From the NCBI GenBank assembly GCA_019693395.1, contig JAAMXP010003489.1, forward strand, positions 1-13,486: a stretch of 13,486 nt of DNA. Direction: 5' to 3'. Position 1 is the first letter of the stretch, and each line of letters begins with the position of its first letter. Source of the stretch: Ettlia oleoabundans. Taxonomy: Eukaryota; Chlorophyta; Chlorophyceae; Chlamydomonadales. Position numbers and translations under genes: made by a program. This document shows positions 1 to 8,906 of the stretch, piece by piece. The notes under the pieces are model-generated. The model ran no database searches. It was not told where the DNA came from and saw only the letters and a list, made by a program, of their open reading frames with translations.

Positions 1-58
1 GCCCTCATAAATGTGATGAAATTGAGGTTCCTTACCCCGTCGTTCTGCCTCCACTCAC

Positions 59-1155
59 CGTGTCTGCAGCCTCTAGTTGTGGAAGAGCGTTGGGCAGCTC
101 CACCTATCGAAAAGCTGGCAGCGACTGCGCAGCCAGCAAGTGGCAGCAGGTGCCGTGCAAGGCGTGGTCATGGCAAGTGCATGCGCCAGCCTGCGGATGG
201 AATTGCACCGGCTTCAGCAAGTCGGCCAGCGAAGTGCAGGAGCACATGCCGGTGGCCTCGTCCACAGTGATGGTACCGCTGGCCACAAGATACTCTGCTG
301 CCGTCTTTCGCAGGTTAGCTGTGAAGCCGATCACTTCCGCAGTTGCCCTCAAATGTGAGCCAATGGCGTCCGCTGCACCAGCAAGAACAACCTGCTTTAG
401 GCAAGTGCCTGGGCATAGTTTCACAACACTCTCCATGTGCAGGCGGCTGGCATGTTTGGTGGCAAGGTCCGCTGGGCCATGGCTTACCGCTCAAGGAACA
501 GCTGCAGCTAAGGTCGCCCAGGCACACAACGTGTGTGCTGCTGCAGCCCTGCACAGTGGTGTAGCCGCGTGCGGCCTGGCCGTAACTGGGGCGACTGCGC
601 CAGCCGCCACCAGTTCTTGCACCTGCTGCTCAAAGCGCTGCACCTGTCGCTGCTGGTTGCTGTAGGCTCGCCCTGCAAGCTGCTCCTGCCTCCTGCGCAT
701 GGAGGCTGGCACCACGTCCCACATCAGCACATCCACCAGCTGCTGGATGGTTGACTGAGTGTTGCGATTCAGGTGGGTGTACTTGAGGGTGTTGAACAGC
801 CGCTCAGCTGGGTTGTTGGTGTTGGCTTACAGCTCCAGAACATCGAGCCGCCCATACCATGTCCAGTGCTGCTGCATATGGGACACCACCTTGGGGAAGG
901 CAGCGTATGTGCTGTAGAAGGCCTTGAGCTGCAAATTGTTGCAAAGGATGCACCGGTCAGGTGCTTGAAACTGAGATCCAATTATTTGCATACATGCTAT
1001 GCATGCTTCCTATCCTGCAGCTGGTGGAAGTAGCACAGCAACCAGTCAGTAGCATCGTCCGTCAGGACCAGCTGCAGCACAGCCGCCATCTCCGTCTTGG
1101 ACTTGTCAATCATGAAGTAGCCATATGTGAAGTTGGCCACCCCCGCCTCACGTGC
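59..1155 (-). pseudogene. Degenerate MULE-type transposase with SWIM zinc finger
   Basis: Read on the minus strand, this is the catalytic and C-terminal part of a Mutator-like transposase, the enzyme that moves MULE DNA transposons. A fragment at 1155-997 reads YFMIDKSKTEMAAV and LLCYFHQLQ, matching the second catalytic Asp and the C-x-x-H motif of the family. A fragment from 952 contains TNNPAERLFNTLKYTHLN (after 826), which fits the catalytic Glu region. The frame ending at 104 holds CTCHDHALHGTCCH near 182-138, a CxC-x8-CxH SWIM finger. The gene looks dead: in-frame TAG at 999-997 right after LQDRKHA, TAA at 829-827 just before ANTNNPAER, a frame change between 491 and 436, and TAG at 106-104. 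After that last stop the same frame continues as VELPNALPQLEAADT to a good GTGAGT donor at 58-53, so the ancestral gene probably ran past the left edge. The segment joining the C-x-x-H motif to the catalytic Glu seems shortened. An acceptor-like AG precedes 1155. Terminal inverted repeats and target-site duplications were not found. Confidence 0.75.
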
Positions 1156-1716
1156 CTGCTTACAGGTGGAGCAGTGGGGGTAATGTGTGGGTGGGTGTGG
1201 GGAGGGGTGGGGTGGGGGGCGGGTTTGTGTTCCACCAATTGTTCGAACACCATGTTGTTTTGGCCTTGTCCTGCTATCCAGCCAAGCAGTCCCATGCAAG
1301 CTGGCCACTTACCCCCTCCATGCAGCAGCGCAGGAATATTACAACCTCCTCCACAGCGAAGAGGACTGCCACTGCGGCGACAGGCGGGGTGAGGGGTGAG
1401 GCGAAGGGAGCAGCGGAGAAGTCTGACGTGGCAAAGCTTTCAATGGCAGAGGCAGGGGCCGCGGAGGCGACGCTGGAAGTTGCTCGGGCACCGCCGCCTT
1501 CCACACCCAAGATCTGCCGTTGTCCACATCACACCTTGCCGTCAACCTCTGCGGCCGCTTCAAGTTTCTTCTGGCATTCCTGCAGAAGGTAGTGCTAAGG
1601 TAGTAAGACATCTGTGCCCTGTGTGGAATGGAGGTATGCATAACCTGCTGCACTGTGAGAAGGGTGGGTGTTGACGTGGATCAAGCCTCCCTCCCTCCCT
1701 GGTGCACACCTGAGCT
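1156..1716 (-). other. Non-coding or decayed stretch upstream of the MULE catalytic region
   Basis: No convincing coding frame is visible in these 560 bases. Just right of the transposase fragment, minus-strand sequence has an intron-like look: a GTAAGT near 1312 and an acceptor-like AAGCAG ending at 1156. A very G-rich plus-strand tract lies between them (see the 1199-1219 entry). A short open piece ECQKKLEAAAEVDGK, read minus near 1580, lies between AG and GTGTGA and could be a small exon. A second exon-like piece, 1789-1710, reads AQCDAWAVARGHLPMKL between a pyrimidine-rich TTGGTGCAG and GTGTGC. The two do not join in phase, so no gene model is proposed. They may be the decayed N-terminal half of the transposase. 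Confidence 0.35.
1199..1219 (+). other. G-quadruplex-type G tract
   Basis: Four runs of at least four G separated by single bases (GGGG-A-GGGG-T-GGGG-T-GGGGGG) lie on the plus strand, followed by a further GGG at 1221-1223. This meets the usual pattern for a stable intramolecular G-quadruplex. It sits in the intron-like gap of the dead transposase, so a regulatory role is not implied. Confidence 0.6.
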
Positions 1717-2814
1717 TCATAGGCAGGTGACCACGGGCAACAGCCCATGCGTCGCATTGTGCTGGAGTGGCCTCCTGGGAAGGCTGCTTCTGCACCAAGC
1801 AAGGGAAGCAGCACAAGCGACGCTTGGATCAGGATGCATCAACAAATGCTGGAGGATGCAAGCTTTCAAGTGGGCCGTCGCAGTGGCCAGCTGATGCCGA
1901 CAAGCAAGTTGCACCATGCTTGCCTGCAGCCAGCACAAGAAAAGAGAGGCAAGATCTGTGCCTTCCACAGAAGGAAGCACCGGCGCTGCGCCTTCAGCAG
2001 CCGGTGCCTCAAGGAGGGCTGCCCCATACTTGGGAGGTTCCTGAAATGATGCTGGGGCAGTTGCATAAGCCTCTTTTGCCTGTGCACCCAGGTGCAGCTG
2101 TGCCTCCTCCAACGGCTGCTGCTGCGCTGCCTCTGCTGCTTGATGCTGCTGCAGCTGCTGGTGCTCCACGCTCGCCAGAAGAAGGGGGCTGCCAAAGCCT
2201 GGTGCTTGTGCTGCCACTGCTGCTGCAGTCTAACCTCACCTGCAGCGCCTTGTCCGGCTGATGAGGCTCCTGCAGCAGTTCGCCATCGTCAAGCTGTTCT
2301 TGCTCCTGACAAGCAGGAATCGTCTCCTGTTCCTGCCGCTCCTTCTCCTGCTGCTGGTGCTTCAGTGGTGGCTCTTGCTGCTGGTGCTGCTCCTGCATGG
2401 TATCAGCAAAATGCGCACCCAGATGCTTTGGCTGGCTTTGTTGCCGCCGCAGGCTTGGCTGCTTGCCCGGTCGCGAATGCCTGCCGCGAAGTGCAGCGGG
2501 AGGGCTAGTGCCGGCCTGCCGCGGAGCAGGTGTGCACGCGGGGAGCGGCGGCGCCCGCTGCCGCCCGACGCCTGGTGCATTGCTGCTGCGGCGGGTGCCA
2601 TTGCTGGCTTTTCTATTGCTGCTCCCTCATCCTCGACCTTGATTTGTAAGAAAGGAGGCTTCCCGGGCTGAACGTGCCGCTCCAAGGCTTGAGCTGGTTG
2701 CCTGACGGCTAGCAAATGGCTGTCCGCCTGGTCTTCGTGCTGCTGCTGAATCCGCATTGCCATTCCTGTCCTAGTCAGCCTCCTGGGCGCTGCGTGCTCG
2801 TCGCCGCCTGCCAT
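1717..2814 (-). pseudogene. Gln/Ala-rich coding remnant, frame switches twice
   Basis: No family is recognised. On the minus strand an open frame starts with ATG at 2814 (MAGGDEHAAPRRLTRTG) and stays open to 2362. A second frame, open from about 2624 to 2009, carries a strongly Gln/Glu-rich segment around MQEQHQQQEPPLKHQQQEK (from 2398). A third frame, open from about 2240 to 1717, reads on as another Gln/Ala-rich protein (EHQQLQQHQAAEAAQQQ, then EPPKYGAALLEAP). The compositional bias passes from one frame to the next, as expected for one coding sequence with two indels. No GT-AG intron of plausible length would join them: at the second switch the only candidate is about 17 bp. It lies on the same strand and directly upstream of the MULE remnant, so it may be the N-terminal disordered part of that element. 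It could instead be an independent dead gene, or live exons with splice sites I failed to see. Confidence 0.35.
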
Positions 2815-3326
2815 TCTTGCGACGTAGGCACGGTTCCCGGCTATGTTTTGCGCTTAGGCGCAATGAAGCACGGAGTGGCGACTGTGTTACCTACTGCGTT
2901 GCAGTTTGACAGAATAGCAGCGCGTGACCTGCTGGTCATTCAGGAGTTTAATCACCAATTGGAAAGGCATTCGTAACTGCATATTGGCATCATCAATGAG
3001 AACTGCATGATAGAAATATCTTGCTAAGAAGAATACAAAGACAAAAGGCTAGAACCAGTAAGTGTGGACTTAGAAAGGCGCTGCATTGCATTTTGCGCTC
3101 AATCTGGTTCGCCTTCGCTGCCGTACACTGCAGCCTGCCCGTCCGATCCTCGGCCGTACCGGATATCCATGCCGTGGTCCTGCACTTCACAACAAGGCAG
3201 CACTTAGCAAGGGGTTCGGGGGGTAGTAGCGGTAAGGTTCATCCTTACCAACTGGCATGAGCATGCACAGCAACCAGACAGCTGACTACCCTGGCCGACG
3301 CGCAGTGCAATGCAAAACGGCAAGTG
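2815..3326. other. Intergenic, 3' flank of the SGNH gene
   Basis: These 512 bases follow the stop codon of the SGNH hydrolase gene. They are less GC-rich than the coding regions. I see no recognisable coding frame, RNA gene or repeat. The green-algal polyadenylation signal TGTAA does not occur on the minus strand here, so the 3' end of that mRNA cannot be placed. A short plus-strand open frame ending IQEFNHQLERHS at 2976 has no family features and was not called. Confidence 0.5.
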
Positions 3327-6300
3327 CTATCCATGCAATGGCCGCAAAGCGAAGCAGTCCGCCAGGCTGCAGCTACGCACCGTTGCTTCACTTGTCATCC
3401 AACCCGCAACCTCGCTAATCACCAAGCCAATCAGCTTGACCTTGTGCTCGCCAGAAGAAGTCTCATTTTGCACCGTAAGCTTCATCTGGCAGGCATCTGC
3501 GGGGATGCAAGGCGCGTGCAGCAGCGTGAGGAAAGGAAGAGCGCTAGATTGATATTACTTCTGCGATTATTGAGAAATGCTTGGCCTGAACCTGCAACGG
3601 TGCAACGCTGGGTTTAAGTCTCCAGCTCTCTGTGCTTGGTCAACCACCAAGACACCTTCTCAAACCCAGGCAAACTCTGGTGCTGGCCCACCAGCTCGAA
3701 TCCAACACGCTCGCATCACGGATAACTTAAACCACAGCCGGCAGCTGGGCAGTGGTGAGCCTCACCCGAGGCTGACACCGTCATCACTGCGTGGTACAAC
3801 TGTGAGACATGCTCAGGTTGGTGCCCATCCCGCAGCATTGGGTCGCAGGTGCAGCCCTTCATGCAGGACACTTCAAACTGCCCCATGTGCTCATAGCTCT
3901 TCAAATAGCCCACAGCCAGGGACACACGATCCTTGGGCCCCAAGCCTTTGGCCTGCACAGCGCGTGGGCCACAGAGGGCCACATCTGGGACCAGTGGAGT
4001 CAGGGCGGTTGTGCCGGTGCCACACTACGGCAGATTGGGCAAACGGACTTGTTGCAGCCTGGCAGCATGGGGGAGGTGCCGTGTGCTACAACCAAGGGTT
4101 GTCGTCAGCTTAAGGCGCTGCTTCCTGATTGACTGCTGTCATGCACTTCTTTGCCCAGCGAGGCAGCATACAGCGCAACAGCAGTGCCGGAAGCTCAACT
4201 TACCACCCTAGTTTTTACTGTAAAGTGCAGCGAGCTGCCTGGCTCAGTGCTCACATAACCCCACTTGGGCTTCTGCACGTCAGTCAGCGCAACAATTGGG
4301 AAGTGAGGCGTGTTGCTGGGCTTAGTGCCTGCCACGAGGACTGCTTGATTCAAAGTCCAACACAAGTTTCAGAGAACTATGCGCTTGTTCGCTGCAGCCG
4401 TGCAATGCTTGGCAACGGGGCCAAACACATGGTTACGTTTGTTTCTAGGTGTCGAAGCAAACATAAAGGCAGGAGATGACCATCTTCTGCGATGGGCAAT
4501 AATGCCAGCGTCACAATGCAAGTTTAGAGCCAGCTGGCAGGAGTACACCGCCCAGGTTTATTGTGGGGGTCACACAGCGACCTTACAATACAATACCATG
4601 TGTCGCATAACAATGTCATGTGTGGGGCTGCTACTTGTCCAATCGCACCTCATCGCTGCCCTCATTGATCCACTGGAAGGCTGCGTCGTGAGAAGTCACC
4701 ACATTCTTCATCAGCTGACCCATGAAGCAGGTGTTGTTCCGCGACTCCCAGTTACCCTGCAGCATGGCGGGTTATTGGCAGCAAGGGCACGATCGGCAGG
4801 TCGCCAGTGGTCGAAAGCCTGCTAAATGATAGTAAAGAGCGATCAGCACCACACGCAAGCAACAGCGCATGCAAGGCTCAAGACTAGACATGACTACACT
4901 CTCTAGTACTGGACAGTGGCAGCCAAGTAACCCCTCCCAAACTCACGATTCACCCTGTACATGGGTGCCGACAGCTCTGCCTGCGCCTCCTGCTCATCCT
5001 CCGGCTCCAGCGGGTGGCGCACCAGCTCGTCCAAGGACTGTTGCATCCAATGAATGATGAGATCAGCTAGCCAACTGCAGGGAAGATGCCACAACAGGCA
5101 GGCAGCGGCACCAAGAGGCAAGAAGCGGCAGGAGAGAGGTAAATGCAGCAACTGATGTCAGCACATGGCGCAGCAAACGTGGTTGATTTGAAGGATGAAA
5201 AGAGGCAGGGGAGTTGGTGAAGGGCCTTATTGATTGACATGGTGAAACCGCGTCTGCAGATGGGCTGGATGACGCCTTGCTGATCGGAAAGCTATGAGCT
5301 GGGAGCTGACTGCATAGTTTCTTGTGCTACACACGCTTTTCTGATTAGGTCTCTGTATGGCACCATGTCAGTGCTGACTTAAAAGACCACATCTGCCAGT
5401 GCATTCTGATGTAAATTTCCGCTGGCAGTGCGCAATCCACAGCTTACAATCTCCCCGCTGATAAGGGTTTCAGCTCCGCAACCCCTGGCGGTATGCAACT
5501 ATGCTGCGCACAAAAGCAGGAAGCCGCTAGGACGGCTTACCCGTGGCCTGTGTCCCCAGGATGATCTCCATCCGTCTCAATGCTACTCCACAGCTGTTGG
5601 AATTTATTGGCCCGCTTGGTTTTGTTTGGGTCTGCGACACAGGCGCAGCAAGGCAGCAGATAAGCAGGCAGGGGTCTAACACAAATATTGCTCACATGCC
5701 ACTTTCTGCACAACCACCAGAGCAGCAATAGCAGCAGCAGTGGCATCAGCATTTTGCTTATAAGTCAGCTAGGCAAATAGCTGGCAAGCAAGCAGGCAGG
5801 CAGCCATGACCTGTCCAGCCCGGGTTGTCCAGCCCACACCTTAATGGCTGGACGCCTACCATGCTACCACACGGCAGCACTGCGGATAACGCCTACAGTG
5901 GACTTCTTCAGGCTGGTATTGACACTACTGTACTCACCCTGGGCTGTCTCCGGCAGATAGTCCCAGGCCAGGGACCTCCCCGATATCCAAGGCAGATGGT
6001 AATACTGCAGCAGTACATGCAGAAGAAAGTTGGAATCAGAGCGGTACAGCTGTGAAGGTGCCACTTCGTATTTCAGGACCTGGGTACAGTTTACCAGTCT
6101 TTGACTAAGTCAGTAGGAGCAAACAAAGACTGCAAACAACGGCAAGCATCAGAGGAAGGAAGGTTTCATGAAGCGGCAGTAAACCTGCGCGAGTACGCCG
6201 ATCTCGTCGTCTCCGTGGTAGCGGTAGGGGGAAGGGTCGTTGCCGCTGCAGGAGCACAGGCGGTGGACAGGGAAACGCAACAAGCCATGCATCAGCCTCA

Positions 6301-8057
6301 GAGGGAATGCGGCGCTGTGACTGGCACACCACAGCAAGATTTGTATGGACCCAGATGCCAACGGCTGAACCCATATGGCAGCAATCCACTGGCTAGTAGC
6401 CAGAGCAGATGCATGCAACTCATTTGCAAGACTGCAGTGTGCACTCACACGCTCCACTTTGGAAAGGGGTAGCGGTAGAAGACCAGCTCAAGCACTGCGG
6501 GGCGGTTGTCGTAGACCAGCAGCTTGCGGAGCAGCCGCTCATGCGCGCGGCGGATGGGACTGTCACCTTTCGCGCCGCCGTCGTTGATGTTGAACTGCTT
6601 GCATCCAGCAAGGCAGGCAGGTAGGCAGGCAGGGCAGGCAGAGGGAATGATGGGCAAAAGGAGCTGCTCGCTTGGCATGATGTGCATGATGTACAGGTGA
6701 CCACTTGCAAGTGGGAAAGTGAGTTCTGGCATCAGGGGCTGGATACATGGGAACTTCAATCAGCCACAGCAAATGATGCGGCATGCAAGGCATGCAAGAG
6801 CATTTGCCTACCTCCACCACAACCAAGTCCGCATCAGCTGGAACATGCCAGCGATTGCACAGCGAGAAGTAGCTGCAAAGGGAGGGAGCACGCAGGAGAC
6901 AGTCAAAGGTGGCAGTGCCGCGATGCGCCTCCATCCATGCAGGGCAGGAGGCATGCGGGCAGGCAGCCAGGCAGGCAGCCAGCGTAAAGATGTCGTAATG
7001 GGACCAGCGTGCGACCGTTTGCTGGGTGCTGACAGGCCCTGCTGCTGCCCAAACCCTGGAGGCACCTGCTTGGAGTGCCGGGGATGGCGCCGTTGAGCAG
7101 GGTGTGGTTTGCCTTTGGGAAGGTTTCGCGTATCCAATTGAATACTCTAGAGGCATAATCAGTCACGCCATGCTGAGTGGAGGCCTGGCCCCTGCAGGGC
7201 AGCAGTGTGAAGGCAATTTATAGGTAGAGTGTGGACTCATCATGGCCGTGCTGTCAACAACAGTAGCAGCACATGCAACAGCCTGCCTGCTGCATGGCCA
7301 GCAGGAAAATAGTCATGTCCAACGCTGCTTTGCGATCCCCGAATTCTGGCCGGCGCTTGTAGGCCAAACAGCAAGGGTAAGGATGCCGCACCAGGTGACG
7401 CTGCCACCAATGATTGCCATGGTGATCGGCTGGCCCGCCACCAGCTTAGCGAGCGCGCGCCTTGCCCTGGCTGTCGCGCCATAAGATACAATGCCCTTCT
7501 GCATCTCTCGTGCAGAGAGGCCCGGCTTGTAGCTGGTGGCGGCCACGTGGGGGCTCTGTCGCCAATCGCTGCCGCCACTGCCTGCTGCCGCTCCTGCCGC
7601 TTTCTGTTGCGCTGCTTGGTCTGTCCCAGCCGCCCTTAATGCCGCTGCAGCCTGCTCCTTGCAGTGACATTCAGCAGGTGGGCACTCTGCTGTTGGGCAT
7701 TCGTGTGGTGGAGGGCAGCTGGCGGCCGAGCTGTCGCCCGCTGCTGCTGCAGCTGCCGCCGCTGCCGCTGCCGATTGCTCCTGCCCAGCCGCTGCATCGG
7801 GGATTTCCGGGGAGATCTGCACAGCACCAAGTATTAATTCAGATGTTTGGTACACGGGCTGGTGCTGCAGCCGATCAAACAGGCGGGCCGGAACTCACAA
7901 GCGGGCGTTGCACGAGTTCCGGGATGTAGTGCGGCCTCGCCAGGCCAACAATTGCCAGCACAAGTACGCCGCCAACAACCCCTACAACCAGTGGCAGTCT
8001 CTGGCGGGAGTGCAGGAGGTGGAAGTCGCGACCGTTTTGGTCGAGCTCGTCAGTCAT
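3327..8057 (-). CDS. Type II membrane-anchored SGNH (GDSL-like) hydrolase, 13 exons
   Basis: Exons on the minus strand: 8057-7899, 7816-7392, 7191-7066, 6872-6812, 6594-6449, 6245-6185, 6004-5938, 5631-5541, 5074-4954, 4756-4649, 4272-4204, 3952-3766, 3496-3327. All are joined GT-AG in phase: 1791 bp, 596 residues, stop TAG. An in-frame TAG two codons before the ATG fixes the start. Residues 1-20 are polar and 21-40 (LPLVVGVVGGVLVLAIVGLA) form one membrane anchor, so the rest should lie in the secretory lumen or outside the cell. A stalk follows: 11 Ala (69-79) and five Cys in SCPPPHECPTAECPPAECHC (86-105). The catalytic domain shows all SGNH blocks: IIGGSVTW (Ser192), NGAIPG (Gly229), NIND (Asn261) and DGDHPGDTGH (Asp369, His372). 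Residues 420-575 form a C-terminal module with EKPKWGYVSTEPG, YLKSYEHMG, SCMKGCTCDP and ETSSGEHKVK. I recall this combination from chlorophyte hypothetical proteins of unknown substrate. The enzyme class, an esterase or acylhydrolase perhaps acting on cell-wall or glycan acyl groups, is inferred. The first acceptor is uncertain. Confidence 0.9.
5781..5802. repeat. CAAG/CAGG tetranucleotide tract in intron 7 of the SGNH gene
   Basis: The plus strand reads GGCAAGCAAGCAGGCAGGCA, a short imperfect tetranucleotide repeat. The same CAGG motif recurs in several other introns of the window (6611-6641, 6942-6982, 9267-9286), so it appears to be a genome-wide simple repeat and not a local signal. Confidence 0.6.
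6611..6641. repeat. CAGG/CCTG tetranucleotide repeat at an intron 3' end
   Basis: About seven imperfect GGCA/CAGG units lie 17-47 bases upstream (in the minus sense) of the exon 5 acceptor of the SGNH gene at 6595. In the transcript the tract reads as repeated UGCC, so it supplies the pyrimidine-rich stretch before the acceptor. Confidence 0.7.
6942..6982. repeat. Imperfect GGCAGGCAGCCA repeat in intron 3 of the SGNH gene
   Basis: The plus strand contains GGGCAGGCAGCCAGGCAGGC and neighbouring partial copies, mid-intron between exons at 7066 and 6872. The element resembles the CAGG tracts elsewhere in the window. No function is visible. Confidence 0.5.
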
Positions 8058-8876
8058 GCTCTAAGCAGCGGAGGTAAATTCGTCTCCAGGGGTTCAACTG
8101 GGTCTATGGTGATGCATGCAGTTGACCGCTGCCAGGTCACCCAGCTAGTTGCGGCTGTGCCCGCCTGCCACTGCCCTCTTCTGCCTGTCTTTGCGACCAA
8201 GTACAAACAATCCTACTCCCATGCAAGCTTGGTACCCTCACTCCAACAATAAACGTTTTCCAGCATGGATAGAGGGACAGGGGTCACTGCTGTCACGTGG
8301 TGTGAATGGTAATAAGCCGCACTTGACCGGATGTGCGTTCTCACCTTACAAGATCGCCTTTGCCTGCCTCTTCCTCAAGTTACCTCAGGGTGTGCAGGCT
8401 TGCCTCATGCCACCATTTTGATATTGTTGAAAATGAGATAGTAAAGTAAAGCGTGAGACGGCGTTTCTACCAGTGACAAAGGATGGTGCAAAGCGGTGGC
8501 ACCAGCAACACAGTTGCAAGTGTACGAGATCGCCCACACCCAGCTGCGTGTTCCCACGGCAGCCACAGCTTTACAGCTTGTGTCATACGATTGTTCGGGC
8601 ATGATTGCATGCGGTCCTCAGCCGACGTGCCCAAGCAGTAGCCGATTCCATTCAGCAGCCTCCTACTGCGCTGGCAACCGCCTAAGAGGGACCGATCACG
8701 CTGGCCTGTCGGACAGCCATCCACCCCACTGACAGTGCAGCTGCTCCATGGGCTGACTGCTGCTAGCTGCTACTAGTACCAGCCAGTGGCAGCTTGTGGC
8801 TGGCTCACTCCTGCACCGCCTCCTCCTCTGCTCGGCTGGCTCACTCCTGCACCGCCTCCTCCTCTGCTCGGCTGGC
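8058..8876 (-). other. Intergenic: 3' UTR of the CCAR1-like gene and upstream region of the SGNH gene
   Basis: These 819 bases separate the stop codon of the right-hand gene from the ATG of the middle gene, both on the minus strand. The right part begins with two extra copies of the 36-bp C-terminal repeat. A TGTAA polyadenylation signal candidate lies at 8575-8571. The part nearest 8057 must hold the promoter and 5' UTR of the SGNH gene, but I see no clear TATA box. Frames on both strands are short and show no family features. Confidence 0.55.
8571..8575 (-). terminator. Candidate TGTAA polyadenylation signal of the CCAR1-like gene
   Basis: TGTAA is the usual polyadenylation signal in chlorophyte nuclear genes. 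This is the first minus-strand TGTAA after the stop codon, about 300 bases downstream, which is a normal 3' UTR length for these algae. A second copy lies at 8350-8346. A five-base motif is weak evidence on its own. Confidence 0.35.
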
Positions 8877-8906
8877 TCACTCCTGCACCGCCTCCTCCTC
8901 TGCCCG
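8799..8906. repeat. 36-bp direct repeat, three copies, carrying a stop codon
   Basis: Units 8799-8834, 8835-8870 and 8871-8906 are almost identical; one T/C difference is visible in the third. On the minus strand each unit encodes RAEEEAVQE, then TGA, then AS. The unit length is a multiple of three, so the frame is kept. The rightmost unit holds the true C-terminus and stop of the CCAR1-like protein, and the other two lie in its 3' UTR. Confidence 0.95.

Noticed and set aside
2092..2671. Plus-strand Leu-rich frames that look like membrane proteins
   Set aside because: They are the complement of CAG-rich (Gln) coding DNA on the minus strand. The Leu runs come from CTG repeats, and there is no family motif or start context.
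2716..2976. Plus-strand frame ending RDLLVIQEFNHQLERHS
   Set aside because: It is short, has no splice partner, RNA or family evidence, and overlaps the start of the Gln-rich minus-strand remnant.
3640..3715. Possible tRNA T-arm (GCTCGAATCC on the plus strand)
   Set aside because: The bases on either side do not pair as a T-stem, and no D-arm or anticodon arm can be placed. The stretch lies in an intron of the SGNH gene.
3764..3780. Reading SGNH exon 12 on to SGEAHHCPAAGCGLSYP
   Set aside because: Splicing at GTGAGG (3765) joins in phase to the acceptor at 3497 and restores the family-like DACQMKLTVQNETSSGEHKVK segment; reading on only reaches a stop.
4622..4660. Donor GTAGCA at the end of the LDK reading (about 4634) as the end of SGNH exon 10
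   Set aside because: That donor leaves phase 2 and puts the next exon (KPKWGYVSTEPG) out of frame. The GTGCGA donor at 4648 keeps phase 0 and gives the expected NEGSDE-KPKWGY junction.
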